The notes under the pieces were generated by a model. It did not search any database, was not told where the DNA came from, and was given only the letters and a program-made list of their open reading frames with translations. From Gnetum montanum (taxonomy: Eukaryota; Streptophyta; Gnetopsida; Gnetales; Gnetaceae), in the NCBI GenBank assembly GCA_015680685.1, contig MNCI01029993.1, forward strand, positions 108,634 through 172,633: a DNA stretch of 64,000 bases. The letters run 5' to 3'. The first letter of the stretch is position 1. Each line of letters starts with the position of its first letter. Positions 24,801 to 37,144 of the stretch are shown in pieces. Position numbers and translations under genes: made by a program.

Positions 24801-25600
24801 CTCAACGTTGTGTTCTTCTATTTGAGTGCTTGCTTAACCTAGGCTAATGCATCCACAAAGTCTTTGCCATCGATTGCATTTTTACTGGTTTTGACTTCTT
24901 CCATATGCCCTAAAAGACGAATTTCATGGGGAGGTGACTTGGGCTTTGTTGGCTTGGCCTACACAGGGGATCTGGTGCTTGGTTGCAAGTTGCTGATGAT
25001 GGCCTTCTTAGTTGTTTTGGCAATAGGGACTGCAAATAGGGGTACCAGCTTTGGTGGACCTAGTCCCCTTGCTCTTGGCATTGCCTAATCATTCTATTTG
25101 TGAGATGCTCATTGGGCCTCCTGGGTTGCCACCTAGAGGATCTATTAATGTTACCAGTAGGATTGGCTCTTGGATAGGAAGGGACCAATGTGTTACCCAC
25201 TACCAGACTCCATGTAGGTGAGGAGTCAACATGTTAAGACACCCTAATGACAAAGGGTGGCTAAACTATTCTTGTTGCCACATGTTGTGGGATCCTAACC
25301 ACAAAGGAAGTTGTAGGTGCTTGAGGTGACACTTTGATGATGAAAGGGGGCCTTGAACTTGTAGGGGCCATGGATGTCCTTACGCAACTAGAGGGCACAC
25401 AGATCACAAATTGCCACTACACTAGTTCTAGGTTATCATCGATGCTAATAGTGTTTATGACATAGCCTGCATCATCTTCATTCATAAGGTCCTTACACAC
25501 CCTCATAGATTGGTTCTAAAGTCTAACTGGGTTAGCAATGTCAAGTACCAACTCACCTTTGTCAATTATTCTTTGGAGGTCATCCTGTAAGGTTATGCAA
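24801..25600 (-). other. Linker between gag and protease of copy B, degenerate
   Basis: Only short minus-strand frames are present and no domain is recognised. The corresponding segment of copy A is 8701-9291. Confidence 0.45.
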
Positions 25601-27503
25601 AAATTAGTGTTATGACTGGGCAACTGATGGTAGTGGCAGAACTAATCCAACCTAAAGTGTTTTGGGACCATGTGCTTATTTGGGGTTGCCAACACAGGAT
25701 TCCTTAGGAGCTTGTAATATCTATCATATCTTTTGCAAGCATCTTCGAACATTTGCTTGTATTGGATACATCCAAACTTTAGCAATTGGTCCAACAATTC
25801 CAAAGGTTTTAATGGTAGCAAGGTGTACTTGGAGCGATCCTTGCACTCAAAGATAGGCCTTGGAGTAGCTTGCACTGTTGTCACAATGCTAGGGCTAGTG
25901 GCTTTGTTGTTGATTGAGGCCTTAGATGGCCTGGCCGTTGGCATTGAGTTAGTTGTTTTAACCTCTTTGGCCATAATTGCCATAGTTGCATTCTACTTCC
26001 CTTTATCCTTGTCCTTCCTTGCATGCAGGTTTTTGTAGGCTATGTAGGCTAGGTCCTTACTGGCTTCAATTGCATATTGTATGCTCTTGGTTTGGGTTAA
26101 GGCTTGGTGTAAAGACTATAGGCCCAAGTAGTATAGCTTTAACTTTATGAAGTCATTAACTATACCCTTAAATATGGCTAGGAGGTGTGTTTCGGCTATT
26201 GGCTCTTGTATTTTGTTTAATGAGACATTCCTGCATTGGATAAATTTTTGTACGAGCTCTAGGTTACCCTACTTGATTTGCATAAGTTAGTTCAGGGTGA
26301 TTTCCAGCTTCAAATTGTACTTGAAGCACATCACAAATTGGCCTAGCAAATCCTCTAAAGAGGAGATAGAGCTTCTAGGTAATGTGTGGCACCAGTCTAG
26401 CGTCTTGCTAGTTAGTGACATGGTAAATGCACATATGATGGCATGTGGCCATGCTTACAACATCAAACACTCTAACCTAAATGTAATTAGATATGTCTTG
26501 AGATCCCCCTCACCATTGTAGTATGTGAATTGAGGAAGTGGGACTTCGATCGAGAGAGTTAGCGATGGAACCATAAGACTAATAGGATCGTCTTGGTAAA
26601 AGTTCACAATTTGATGGTTTCGGAGGAGGTAGCCTTGAGCTGCTTCACCTCTTTTGTTAGGCTTTGAATCATCTAGAACACCTTGTCTAAGTTGTAAGAT
26701 GTTCCAGCCAACTATGGTCGTTGCACAACTTATTATTGGACCAACTATGTGGTCCATGGCCTTGTTGTGGGTTGTAGAGTTGCCGAACAGGCTTGATGTG
26801 TGGGTTGTGCCATAGGAACAACGATCAGGGCAAGTGACACATACATGGGTTGGGCTAATGCTAAGGACATTGATGAGACAAGAAAGAGATAGGATGCCTG
26901 GGTCGCGTGGGGCCTAAACACGGGCCCTATGTGGAAGTGTGGTTGAGTTGACATGGTTGCACTGGGCAACAATGGCTGGACAAGTGACAATGATGCCACA
27001 AAGGGCAAGCTAAAGGAAACTAGTGCATCAGGATGTGTCTGGTGCATTGCTATAATAGGCATTGACCTGGATGGTAATGCCGATGCTACAACTGTCTCAA
27101 AAAGAACAAGTAAACAGAACTACGAAAGATCTAGTCTAGGGATTGCTCACTAGAAGACAGTATGGAAGGAGCCCTTGTGCTCAAAGCGAGCTTCAAACTC
27201 ATCATATTCTTCCTACAGGGGTTCTTCGTAGTCTGTCCCTACTTTTCACTCACTTGTTCGAATGAGCTAGGCTAGCATCCACTGGTAGGGCTTTGTGAGT
27301 GGGATGATGTCAAGTGAGGAGGGGATGTACTCCCGTCCATTCCGGTGAACCAGTTCATAGCCTTGTTTTGCTTCCATGTCTAAGTAGTTTACGAATAACC
27401 CTACTTGAATCTTTGTGCAAATGAAGTTGTATTGTTCATCACTTAGCACAGTGTACTTTGGATCTTGCCCACGTAGCCTAAGGGGTTGCCTTAGCTCTGA
27501 CAT
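25601..27503 (-). pseudogene. Gag polyprotein of copy B
   Basis: The N-terminal block at 27503-27267 starts MSELRQPLRLRG and contains NGREYIPSSLDIIPLTKPYQ. A low-complexity Pro/Ser/Met spacer runs over 27062-26745. The gag core start is at 26757-26455 (LPQFTYYNGEGDLKTYLITF). A continuation at 25983-25642 contains YTLLPLKPLELLDQLLKFG and Cys/Lys segments similar to copy A. The start at 27503 is the first ATG of a block shared with copy A, but it is not otherwise proven. Several stops and frame changes interrupt it. Confidence 0.75.
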
Positions 27504-27959
27504 TATAGGATTCCTAGGGTTGTCAATCCTAGTTTCTTATTGGATGGGCAAGATGATGAGTGTGCTTGGGATTGACGTTGCAGGTTGTTTGGAATTCATA
27601 AATGCAAATCAAGTTGCAAAAGGGGAGGACAAGAGATGATGAGTGCAAAAATGGCTAACTCTTATGACTATGTTATCTATGCTTAGAGTTGACTACGCTC
27701 TCTACGCTAAGGGTCAACTATGCTCTTTATGCTGAGAGCTAACTACGCTCTCATTGATAGCGTTAAAAATTTGGCTGACTTTGGGAATATGTGCTTTAGG
27801 GTTGCTATGCGGAGTTCTAAGGGAACCAATGATGGGGTACAATCTATACCAACCAGTTAGTAGACAACACCTGCACTGGCCTAAGATCCAACTACTTTCA
27901 TGTGTGTAGCAGGTCTAAAAGGATGTTGAATCTATGCTAGCCTGAAGCCAAAAACAGTG

Positions 27960-29266
27960 ATGTAGAGAGCACACAAGACAACCACCAACGAGGTCTAAAG
28001 AAGAAAATGGTTTAGCCTCCATTCTAGCACCAGAAACTAGTGTGACCAAAAATGTCAATGGCTGGAACACTGATAGGTTCATAGGTGCACAGCCTAACCC
28101 CAAGTGCATGTGAGGGCCTACTGGAGGTAGAGACAGGATGCCTTGAATGGTCTTATCGATCAAATAGGCACTTACTAGATGTAACAGGGGTGCAACATGG
28201 TTAGCCACGATGCTAATGCAAAATGGTGCTAAGTGTTCGAGTGATGTTCATAGTGTTAATGATGTTAATGAGGTCAACCATAGTCAGGTTTTTGGTGAAA
28301 ACGAGGGTGCCAACATGCAGGGGTCCATCGCCCAAGCATAGTTTTAGGCGTAGCTATGCAATGAAACAATGAAAAATGCAAATGAAATCCTAAAAATGCA
28401 AGGAAAGAGAGAGAGAAATGGAACACCACCCCAAATGGAGTTGAGCATAGTTAACACCAAGAGGGGTTAGAAGGTACACAGTGTACAATAGGTGTAGTGG
28501 GCAACATAGTCATAGTCTCGGAGGTGTCTAGCCTTGGAGACTGATGTTTTGCCATGGTGTCTGCATCTACTAGGTTGGCCACCACAGTGTACCATTGACT
28601 GCAATGTTTTGATGGGCTGCGGTGGTCTGCAACTTCACTGGTATGCCTTTGATTCTCTTCCAAGCACTCCTTCAAGTTTGCCAAGTCTCTAGTTTGCTAA
28701 GCCTTAAATTTACCAACCCTAAATTTTTGCCCACTCAAATTTTGCCAACTCTAAAAATGTTGAGGGCAGGGGTATTTATAGGATTAAGCATAGCATAAAG
28801 TGCAGGGTGAATGCCACATGGCAAAGGGAACAGTTGGGACTATGTTGTCACCCAAGTATGCTTTTCACTAAGGTTGGTGGTGTCGTGCTTTGCTGTGCTC
28901 TACTAGACACTACGAGACTGTGAGATTGTGATTACACTACCAATCTACATGTGTGTCTGTTGAGGGGATTGCAAGGTACCTAAAAAAAATAAAAATTTGG
29001 AGACTACGCTCCGAGACTACACTCTCGACTGTCTTGCATGGGGTATAGTGTAGTGACAATTGAGGCCAAAATGGGGATACAAAAAGATGCATTTTGCTAA
29101 CTACACTTGCTGGAGATGAGTCTAAGCTGAGCTGAGTGGTGTTGCCATGCTATGGAGGCTGTTCTAGCTGACTATGCCCTGAACTGGGGGAGAGAATAGC
29201 CCCACACTTGGAAAACCTTTGCAAAAAATGGCTATGTGCTAACTATGCTCTCCACTGGACGTTATC
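27960..29266 (-). mobile_element. 5' LTR of copy B (minus orientation)
   Basis: Aligns with LTR-C (14065-15290) almost throughout. The minus-strand TATA box (plus TATTTATA) is at 28773-28780. The similarity stops abruptly at about 29266 (ctccactgga then cgttatcatc), before the tandem hairpin array of LTR-C, so this LTR is truncated or interrupted there. Just below its lower edge, the minus strand reads TGGTGCTAGAATGG, a candidate primer-binding site whose tRNA I cannot name. Confidence 0.7.
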
Positions 29267-30199
29267 ATCGATAGCAACAAGTGTGTGTTCCAAGTGGTAG
29301 CATAGGCGTCTAGCCTCTCCTCTCTTCGACGATACACGTGGCAGATAGAATGACATGCATGTCAAGAAGTAAAGGCTACAAACAATGTGTCTACAACGTG
29401 TGTAGTGGATAGCAGTGACATCTCTCTCTTTCTCTCTCCCTCTCCCAGTGACTACGAGTAGCGTTGGCTATGACGGCATCCATAATGATGAAATGGCACG
29501 AATTGACACTAACAACAGGACTAGGGAAACTTTATTTTTTTTAATTACCTATTGTATTCTTGAATTCAAGATAGTCATTTAATTTAACTTCTCCAATTTT
29601 TCACTTTGGTTTACTATTTTAAAACATCACATAGCCCTCTCCAGCTGAGACTATTCTTAGGTTTCGTACCCATACGAGAGGCACCCTAGGTAATAATCTC
29701 CTCAAAACAAGTTTCCCCTGGGTGTTGGTACCTCCAAAATTTACGCATCAACCCTGCAATAACTCTGCCTTCTTCCTACATTCTACACATTTATTATTAT
29801 CATTATTGTTGTTGTTTGATGATGATAACATCCCTCACTTCCTTTGTGCATCCCTCACTTCCTTTGTGGCTACTGCTGCTGCTGGTGCCTCAAAATTCTA
29901 AGTGTATTATGCGTTGGTGCATCTCCTATTTTGCAGATGGGATAGCGCTTGAGCACATGTGAATGGCTGCATCGATTTTTAGCAGAGCATCCTAACGCCC
30001 CCACAGGGTAACGTCGGATGCATGTTTCCTTTGCCTAATCATGGATTCGACTGCTTAGTAGCGCGTAGACGGGAGGTGCGAGTTCACGTGCATGTGTCGG
30101 GGGGAGCAAAGAGGACTCAGGTTCTCTTGTCCTTCATGCATGTTTGCGTGCCTCATTCTTCAGTGCGTGCCCTGAGGTGGCCTTGGATGGTGCGGCGTG
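29267..30199. other. No gene recognised
   Basis: GC content rises here relative to the flanks. A (CT)n-rich tract lies at 29418-29450, and a direct repeat of tccctcacttcctttgtg occurs at about 29830 and 29850. Short frames in 30000-30200 show no domain. This is likely the 3' flank of the NB-LRR pseudogene. Confidence 0.5.
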
Positions 30200-32453
30200 T
30201 GCTACTTCCTACGTGGAACTTTATTCTCATGGAGAAGCATTTTTGAGGAAGCGCTCTTGGGTCCAGTTATCTTGCGGGGATGTTGGAACCCGCAGGCGTA
30301 CCTCGATGCCAGGCGTTTGTTGCCTGCCCACCCTCTGCAATTGCTTCTGTCAAGCAATTGCAACCCAGCAATGTCAGTCTCCTCAGGCATGGAAGAGCCC
30401 CATTTTGCTTGTGTGGCAGCTTCTTCAGCCGTGTTAGTTTCTGTTTTGGATTATAAGAGTGTCCAACCTCTGGAATGCCCCATCAAAACCATACTCTTCA
30501 GGCAAGTATTCGCAGATGCTGTCATTCTCCAATCACAGGTACCTGAGCTGTGGAAGCACACTGATGCCAGCAGGAGGATAATCCCCATTGTGATTTTGCA
30601 GGCTCAGATACACGAGCCTGCCAAACCCAGTCAATGGATCTGGTAATTTAACCTTAATCGCCTTCAAGTACTCCAAATCATTATGATGCTGCCATTGATC
30701 TGGCAGTTTGCAAGGATACAGACCTCTGTTCCACAACTACAACATCTCAAAGTCCGGGGAGGCGAAATCCTGCCATCAATGTGCTCAGATTGCAAACTCA
30801 CCTCCTCTAAAGAATTTAGCTCTTCAATATCCAACCATGTCCATTTGTTGGAACTGTTGCAACATCGTCCTTCACAGATACAGAGATTCTGCAAATTCTG
30901 TGTTTTTGGGGGCTAAAAACGGTTGCGAAGGCTTCCTGGTCACACTGTTCCTAGTATAATCCTCCGCAGCCACGGTAGATGTTGCCAGCCAACTCTGGGA
31001 CCAGGCTATAAAGCTTGACTTGATGGTGCCAGGTCCATTCCTCTGTGTGAAGCTGAATCAGATACCGATCGTGCAGGTGCATCAGAACATCAATGCCCTG
31101 CTTCCAAAGCTACAAGTTTGTTGCTGTCTATGATTTCAACGTTTGTGAAGCAGCCCAGCAATCTGAAGCACACTTTTGCTCTCCAATTCAGTGCATTGAA
31201 ACTCAGTGTCAAGGCTGTGATTGCAGGCTTCTTCTCGGCCTCCTCTGAATGTTTAATCAGTTGCTTCAGCACAGAACTCCATTGATGAGCAGGCTTATGC
31301 TTCAGAAACCCGGCCATGATTATGATAGCCAGAGGCAAGGCAATCCCCCGCAGGTCTTCAGAATTTCTTTGGTTACTGTATTCTTGGAATCCTTCACAAA
31401 TGGTTCCAATTCAGTTGGCACTGCACCATCAGTGCAGACATGTTTCTCGAACAGTTGAGAATCTAGCTCAGGAACTCTGAATACAGCTACTTCTAGTTCA
31501 GTTGCCACATTCTGATCGCCGGTGGAAACCAAAATCTTGCATTTCTGACGCTCCGAAATTCCAATCCCATAGAATTTGGTGCAGATATTAAAGCACTGGG
31601 ACTGCTCCTGCTCTGTGAATCCCCGCACATCATCTAAAACTAGCAGGCAATCCATACTGCTGAGCTTTTCATTCACAATTGAAGCAAGAATTTCGACGCT
31701 TACATTTGTTTGAACCATGGCATCCAGGCTTCGCAGAATATCCATTTGAAGTTGCTTGATCTGGTAGGTCCGGGATACTGATAGCCATATACAGGCTTCA
31801 AATTCTTGCTTGTGCAGGTTGAAAAAGTGCTGCAGAAGTCTGGTCCTGCCGATCCCAACCAGACCCACCACAGCAACGATTCTGTGATCTCGCACTAATG
31901 ACTGCAAATCATAAATTTTGGGTTCAATATCCATGGACATCGATTCGTCATATAGTATACTAGACCTCCTCCATAAGCATTCCTCCTCTGCTGAAGCAAT
32001 TTTAGGAAGAACATTTTTCAACAATGAAAGCGTTTCAGCTCTTTGGCTAACATCAATCAATCTGCTCTTGAGCTCTTTCATCTTTTTCCTCAATTCACGC
32101 GTGGATCCTAAATGCTTCACTTTAGAGAAAAACGATTGGAAAGAGTTGGACGAAGAAGATCATGAACCCTGATCTTTGACGGCCCATGTTTCGATCTGAT
32201 CTTCTGCGTCCATGGCAATGTCCTCGATGTCCATCCATTTTTTGACGCTTTCGGATTGTCTGTGCAGAACCCTGCTTGATTCTTCGAGGTATAGGGACAG
32301 ATCCACCAGCATGGATCGCAGATCATGGAGATCGTCCTGGAAATGTAATACAAAAGCAGACTCCTCTGCAATTTTCGGTGATATTATCTTTGCAGCTGAT
32401 GTTATGGCCGAGGTTACAATTTCTTCCAAGAACATTATAACTGCGGCTTCCAT
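30200..32453 (-). pseudogene. CC-NB-LRR (CNL) disease-resistance-type gene, broken
   Basis: The start is placed at 32453 (MEAAVIMFLEEIVTSAITSA), because the upstream in-frame Met at 32501 precedes non-CNL-like residues. The CC domain covers 32453-32165 and includes an Rx-like LHDLRSMLVDLSLYLEE and WMDIEDIAMDAEDQIE. The NB-ARC follows: P-loop variant VVGLVGIGRTRLLQ (Lys replaced by Arg), LLVLDDV (kinase 2), KILVSTGDQ (RNBS-B) and CGGLP. Then come winged-helix-like sequence and LRR-like text at 30894-30440 (LEEVSLQSEHIDGRISP; LVYLSLQN; LPQLRYL). Breaks: an in-frame TGA at 32160-32162, a 5-bp tandem duplication at 31334-31343 that shifts the frame inside the GLPL motif, another shift near 31115, a stop near 30957 and further shifts in the LRR. 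In a healthy gene this would be an intracellular NLR immune receptor. Confidence 0.88.
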
Positions 32454-32849
32454 CTTCAAAATAGGAGTTAAAACACAGACAACTTGGAAAAACAGTCTCA
32501 AATCAGAGAAACCGTGTAGACACTACTGCAGCAATTGATGCTTATGCATGTAACGATGGAAGAAGGCCCATTTATCCTGAATTTCATAGCAGCTGCTACT
32601 GTGTTTGTTTGGTTCACTGGGATCGTTGGGATTTTCTTCTCCGAGTGGAAGTAGCATGTCTTGTCAATTCAATTTGCACGACCGACGGGCGATAGTTCAA
32701 AGTAAAGGAATTGCAAGTTGCGAGGCAGGCAAGATAAAACAAAACCAACGACACCACTTTTGGTTTTACGCGAGTATTAGTTCTGCTTCTGGCACAGAAC
32801 CTTATTCCTGACCCTGCACGGCTTCACCTACGTTTCCCTGTGTTAAAAA
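32454..32849. other. Upstream region of the CNL pseudogene
   Basis: About 400 bp between the CNL start (minus strand) and the left direct repeat of the pararetroviral insertion. No coding potential is recognised and no convincing TATA box was picked out. Confidence 0.5.
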
Positions 32850-33479
32850 CAAATGGTGGTAGTGTAGCTGCTCTTGCTCGTCGCTGCACAGGCTAGGAAT
32901 TCGACAGGCAAATTAACGTATTTGCTCTTTGAAAATGTATTATACAGTTTAATTTTCGATGAAACGTATAAATTTAGCCCCTGTAAACCAGAAGAATATG
33001 GAGCTTGAGGCTGTAAAATGTATATAGGTGGGTTAGGAAATTCTGAAATTCCAGCCCTGCCTGCCCATAATGCATTTGTTTTTAACGTAGCATCCATTAG
33101 GATGTTCTTTAAGCTTCTAGTTACGTTGTCGGTTTTGACAAAAATACAAAAATAAAAATAAAAAAACATAAAGAACCCACTTGCATTCAAATAGGTTAGA
33201 AAATTGGAGGCTTCACAAATTAAGGTATCATGGAAAGAAGTTTTGTTGCATAATTTTAGCTACCATCACAACAGGCGGTTCAATGGAGTGGAGTATCCTA
33301 ACAACCTCGTGTTATCCACCAAAAACTGGACCATACCATTTCTACAAATTTAAGTAAGAATAAATTACCCAAATTTGAACCCAGATAATTTGACCCAGAG
33401 ACCACTACCAGTCATAGATCAGTAACGTAATATTATATCGAGTTCGTAACGATACATGGAAGGGTATGGGTAACGGTAA
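32850..33479 (+). repeat. Left direct repeat flanking the endogenous pararetrovirus
   Basis: About 630 bp that recurs in the same orientation at about 47745-48420 (shared text includes gaatatggagcttgaggytg, atggaaagaagttttgttgc and caatggagtggagtatccta). The left copy ends exactly at the tRNA-iMet primer site (33480). The right copy differs mainly by C-to-T and G-to-A changes and by short duplications. It could be the viral leader present twice, as in quasi-terminal repeats, or a duplicated host segment. Confidence 0.8.
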
Positions 33480-33496
33480 CGGTATCAGAGCCATGG
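33480..33496 (+). promoter_or_regulatory. tRNA-Met(i) primer-binding site of the pararetrovirus
   Basis: GGTATCAGAGCCATGG, preceded by C where the canonical site has T, matches the 3' end complement of initiator tRNA-Met used by all plant pararetroviruses and many copia elements. It sits immediately after the left direct repeat and just before the first viral-like reading frame. Confidence 0.85.
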
Positions 33497-34218
33497 TAAA
33501 CGTTGTTTGTTCGAGTTCAATCAAGCCTTCCGCAAAAGAAAAATTTGCGTAGGTTCCAAATCAGTAGCCCTTGCTGCTAAATCTGCAGAAGAAAGGATAA
33601 AAGTAACCTCAAAATATTACCATCTCATGGGGACTCCATATGCCTCTACTCCAAATTTTCAAGAATTAGATGAATTTGTCAAGGTCCAAGACCTCAAAGT
33701 GCTCATGCTCGACTTGAAAGTTCTGAATATCAGAAACATAAGGGTAAAGCTATGGTTGAAGAAACCAGCGAAGAATTTCAATTTCCTGTTTATGATATTA
33801 GTAGCTCTTGTGAATGGCCTTTACCTATGTCAGACGAGTTTGGATCCAAAGATCCATTTGATCACGAGGATGCAAAATTGATTAAAGATATTGAATCAGG
33901 CAAAGTAGAAGTATTCCCAGAACATTCTGCTATTGTGGATGATGAAGTGGTTGAACGAAATCATGAAGAAGCAAATGCCAGAAGACTCAGATATTGGAAT
34001 CCTTGGCTAGATATGGGTGATGGCGATATCGGCGATGATTTAGATATATTGATTGGGAAACGCATCGTGCTTTTATGATGCAAGGAAGAACTGAAAATAT
34101 TACTGCTCAAACTGGTGAAGAACTATCAAAAGAAGAAGATTAGAAGGCAATAATTCCTTTTCATGAAGCAATCATGAGTAGAAAATCATTTGTTGCTTCA
34201 AACTCCAGTCTCTAGAAC
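33497..34218 (+). pseudogene. N-terminal polyprotein region of endogenous caulimovirid
   Basis: Two overlapping frames, 33507-33881 and 33752-34078, give a basic then an acidic region (GKVEVFPEHSAIVDDEVVER; NPWLDMGDGDIGDDLD). A frame change near 33745 separates them. No catalytic domain is visible. By position it is the part of the polyprotein preceding the movement protein. Confidence 0.55.
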
Positions 34219-34851
34219 TTCCGAACGAGGCTATATATAATTTTGCCAACATCTTTTCAACAAGATGGACAACATCAGTCAAGCAATTCCAAGAAGTTCT
34301 GGATATTAAAGGAGCAGGCATCCGTCCAGTATTTCTACCATTCTTCACCCATGAAGAAATTTCTAAATGAAAGACTCAAGGGTATCATTATGTCAGAAGT
34401 CCAAAGTTTTAACTATGATATTAATGCTGACTATGATATTAATGCTGAATTCATGGTTACATTACTGGATGGATAGTAGAATAATTGGAGATGGTCTACA
34501 TGATGATCCTGATCTGGTTTGGGAAATGTCAAAAATTTGCCAGGGTGTGTGTTAAATGTTGATGCTCTATGCTTTGTTCAACCAAATTTTCAATTGTCTC
34601 TGTTTGATGAACATATTACATCCACTCTACTTTTGTGTATTGAAATCCATGGACTAAAGATGCTTCCAAAGTCTATTTATGCAGCCATATGTGCTTGTGG
34701 AACTTTTCAATTTACTAATACTATCTTTATGAATCACAAGCTCAAATGGGATGTGAAGTTTTCAGTTGGTAGTAAACATTTACTAGAATGTGGAAGATCA
34801 ATAGATGATGAAGGGTATATTCAAGCTTTCCCAAAATTCAGAAATTCTTAA
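34219..34851 (+). pseudogene. Movement-protein-like domain (30K superfamily) of endogenous caulimovirid
   Basis: Two frames, 34243-34476 and 34519-34851, meet at a frame change near 34475. Recognisable text includes LNVDALCFVQPNFQLSLFD, IEIHGLKMLPKSIYAA and KWDVKFSVGSKHLLEC, which resemble plant-virus cell-to-cell movement proteins. A movement protein upstream of capsid, protease and RT distinguishes pararetroviruses from LTR retrotransposons. It is broken, so no function is expected. Confidence 0.6.
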
Positions 34852-34859
34852 GAGATCAA

Positions 34860-36830
34860 GAATTTCAAAAATATTCTAGAATCAAGAAAAGGTGCACTAG
34901 ATATCCTATTTAGCAATTTGGAAGAACTGCAATAATAGATTTGGCCACCCTAGTACCAACATTGCCAAGTATGAAGAAGGATCAAGTTCTAAACAATAGA
35001 AAAAGAAATCCCCAAATTATGATTGTAAAGAATCTATTTTATGTTTCAAGGCAAAGACATTGGTAGCAAGAAGTTGATCAATGATGGTAAATGGCCTCCA
35101 AAAGGTTCTTACTAAACAATTGCATTTGAAGATCGAAGCCCTGAAACCATAGCTAATTGCAGATATCTACTCAAACATAATATCAACTCCACCCAAAATC
35201 AAAAAGAAGAGGTTAGTCAGGTTAGCTATTTGATTCATTGGTCAGCATATTGTAGTAAAAATATGAATAGTCTCAAAACAAAAGTAGATGAAGTTTTAGA
35301 TTAGATGTCTATATATGAAGAAGTTAAATAGGAAAAAAAATAAAAAAAAAAACAAACAAAAGCAGAAGAATATTTTGAAGGAAGTATTCGGCTTAGAAAA
35401 CCAATTAAAAATAGTTCCCATCGACAAACAAAAGTTAAGGGCAAAAGAAAAGAAGAGTAAAATAGTAACATCAGAAGTTGATAGAATCAAAGAAAAATTA
35501 TCAAAGTTAAAAAGGAAAAAGAGTTTAAAGTAGCCCATTGAAAATGAGGAAGAAGATGATTCTTAGATCAACAACAACTGCCAAGGCAAGATCATGATGT
35601 CTTATCTAAGACATTTGTATGAACCTCCACCTCCATTTTTAGCACTCAAAGATATGACAAGTACTTTTGTTTTCCTATTAGATATTGATTATTTACCTCC
35701 AAAAGAAGTTCTACATACTATAAGATTATGGGTAGATCAGTTAAAAGTAGTTCAAATAGTTTTAAAATTGGATGAGCAAACTGCAATGTTAGCTGGATTA
35801 GCTAGAACAGCAGGAAAATAAGACACTAGTGGGAAAGCTCAAATCAAGAAGCTCAGCAGCAAATACTAGATAGTGGCTTTTAATGATTGTTTGTTACTTT
35901 AACAACCAAATTCATACTAGATTTGTCTATGAATCTAAGGCTCCAAGATAAGTTACTCCTTAGTCAAAGAAAGCTTCATTTCCTTGAAGAATTTGAATAG
36001 TAAAACATTGAATATGGAAAGGCAGTATATAAGCTAGTCCTACACCAAGATCAACTTACAGCCTATATGTACTTAGGCTCTCTTCCAAAGAAGCTTGGCC
36101 AAATGGTGTTGCACAAAATAATTCAAAATGGACAAACTTTGTCACTAATGTATTTTTTGGATATTGTTCACATGGCTAGACAAGAACTGCAATAAGCATG
36201 TCTCCAAATTAGGTTAACCAAGCTAATGTTGTTAGCAGATGCATGCGCAAACCTAGATGATGTGGATAATTTTTGCAGAAGATCCCAAAGGCTGTTTAAA
36301 AAGACACCTAGAAAGAAATTTTCAGCAAGAAGAAATTACACTAGAAGATCTTATCCAGTAAGGCTAAGAAGATTTTGGCCCTATAAATACATGAGAAGAA
36401 GATGAGGTCCAAAAATTGGCAAAGTTAGTATGCTATTATAATTATCATTATGCATATGAATGTCCCAAGAAAATAACAAAACTCTAGCAAAAGTGAAAGC
36501 TTTTTTTGAAGAATATGAAGACAAATGGGAACCAATTGAAAGTGCTAAGCAATTAGAAAAGTGTTTAATGCAATGAGAAAAGATCTATTGACTGCAATTC
36601 ATTGATGATTCAAATTCAAAATCATCTACTTCTGAAGAAGAAATTATTTCCATGAAAATGGCCCATGGAGGATGGATAAATCAAAGTGAAGATGAAGACT
36701 TGAACTTTGAAGAATTAGTAGAGTTAGAAGCTTTTATGCAATAAGTAGAAGAAGAAGAAGAAGAAGAGCAATTTTCATCTGCAAAAGCTACCACACAAGC
36801 TAGTTTTTCTAACCCATTTTCTATGTAGGT
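34860..36830 (+). pseudogene. Capsid/gag-like region of endogenous caulimovirid
   Basis: A long region of short plus-strand frames. There is a Lys-rich coiled-coil stretch (35315-35533) and a helical segment at 35594-35821. A degenerate zinc knuckle near 36430-36465 reads CYYNYHYAYECPKK, where the family expects C-x2-C-x4-H-x4-C. An acidic C-terminal part (about 36560-36780, EEEEEEEQFSS) follows. Order and features fit a caulimovirid coat protein, but stops occur every 50-100 codons. Confidence 0.5.
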
Positions 36831-37144
36831 TTCAAGCAAAGTAGGTCCTAGCAGTATACAAGATAATGAAGATGAGCAAACCTCGACATTTTTTTTCAGA
36901 ACACTTGGTGCTACTTTTTGAAGATGATTTAGAAATAGATGAAAGTATGTTTTCATATTTTTCTCTAGTCGCATCTAGGATCCCATCACAATTTCTCATC
37001 ACTCCATATGAGAAAAAGTTTAATCCTTAACTCAAGCCAAAAGAGAAGATTAGTTACTCAAAGTTTTCTCTTCCAAAGGAAATTTTGTAGCAAATAAAGA
37101 AGACAATTTCTGAGGTATTTCTCCTCCTTATTCCTAGAAAGCTT
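36831..37144 (+). other. Degenerate spacer between capsid-like and protease regions
   Basis: Short frames only, with no domain. It contains part of the polyprotein linker of the endogenous virus. Confidence 0.5.
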
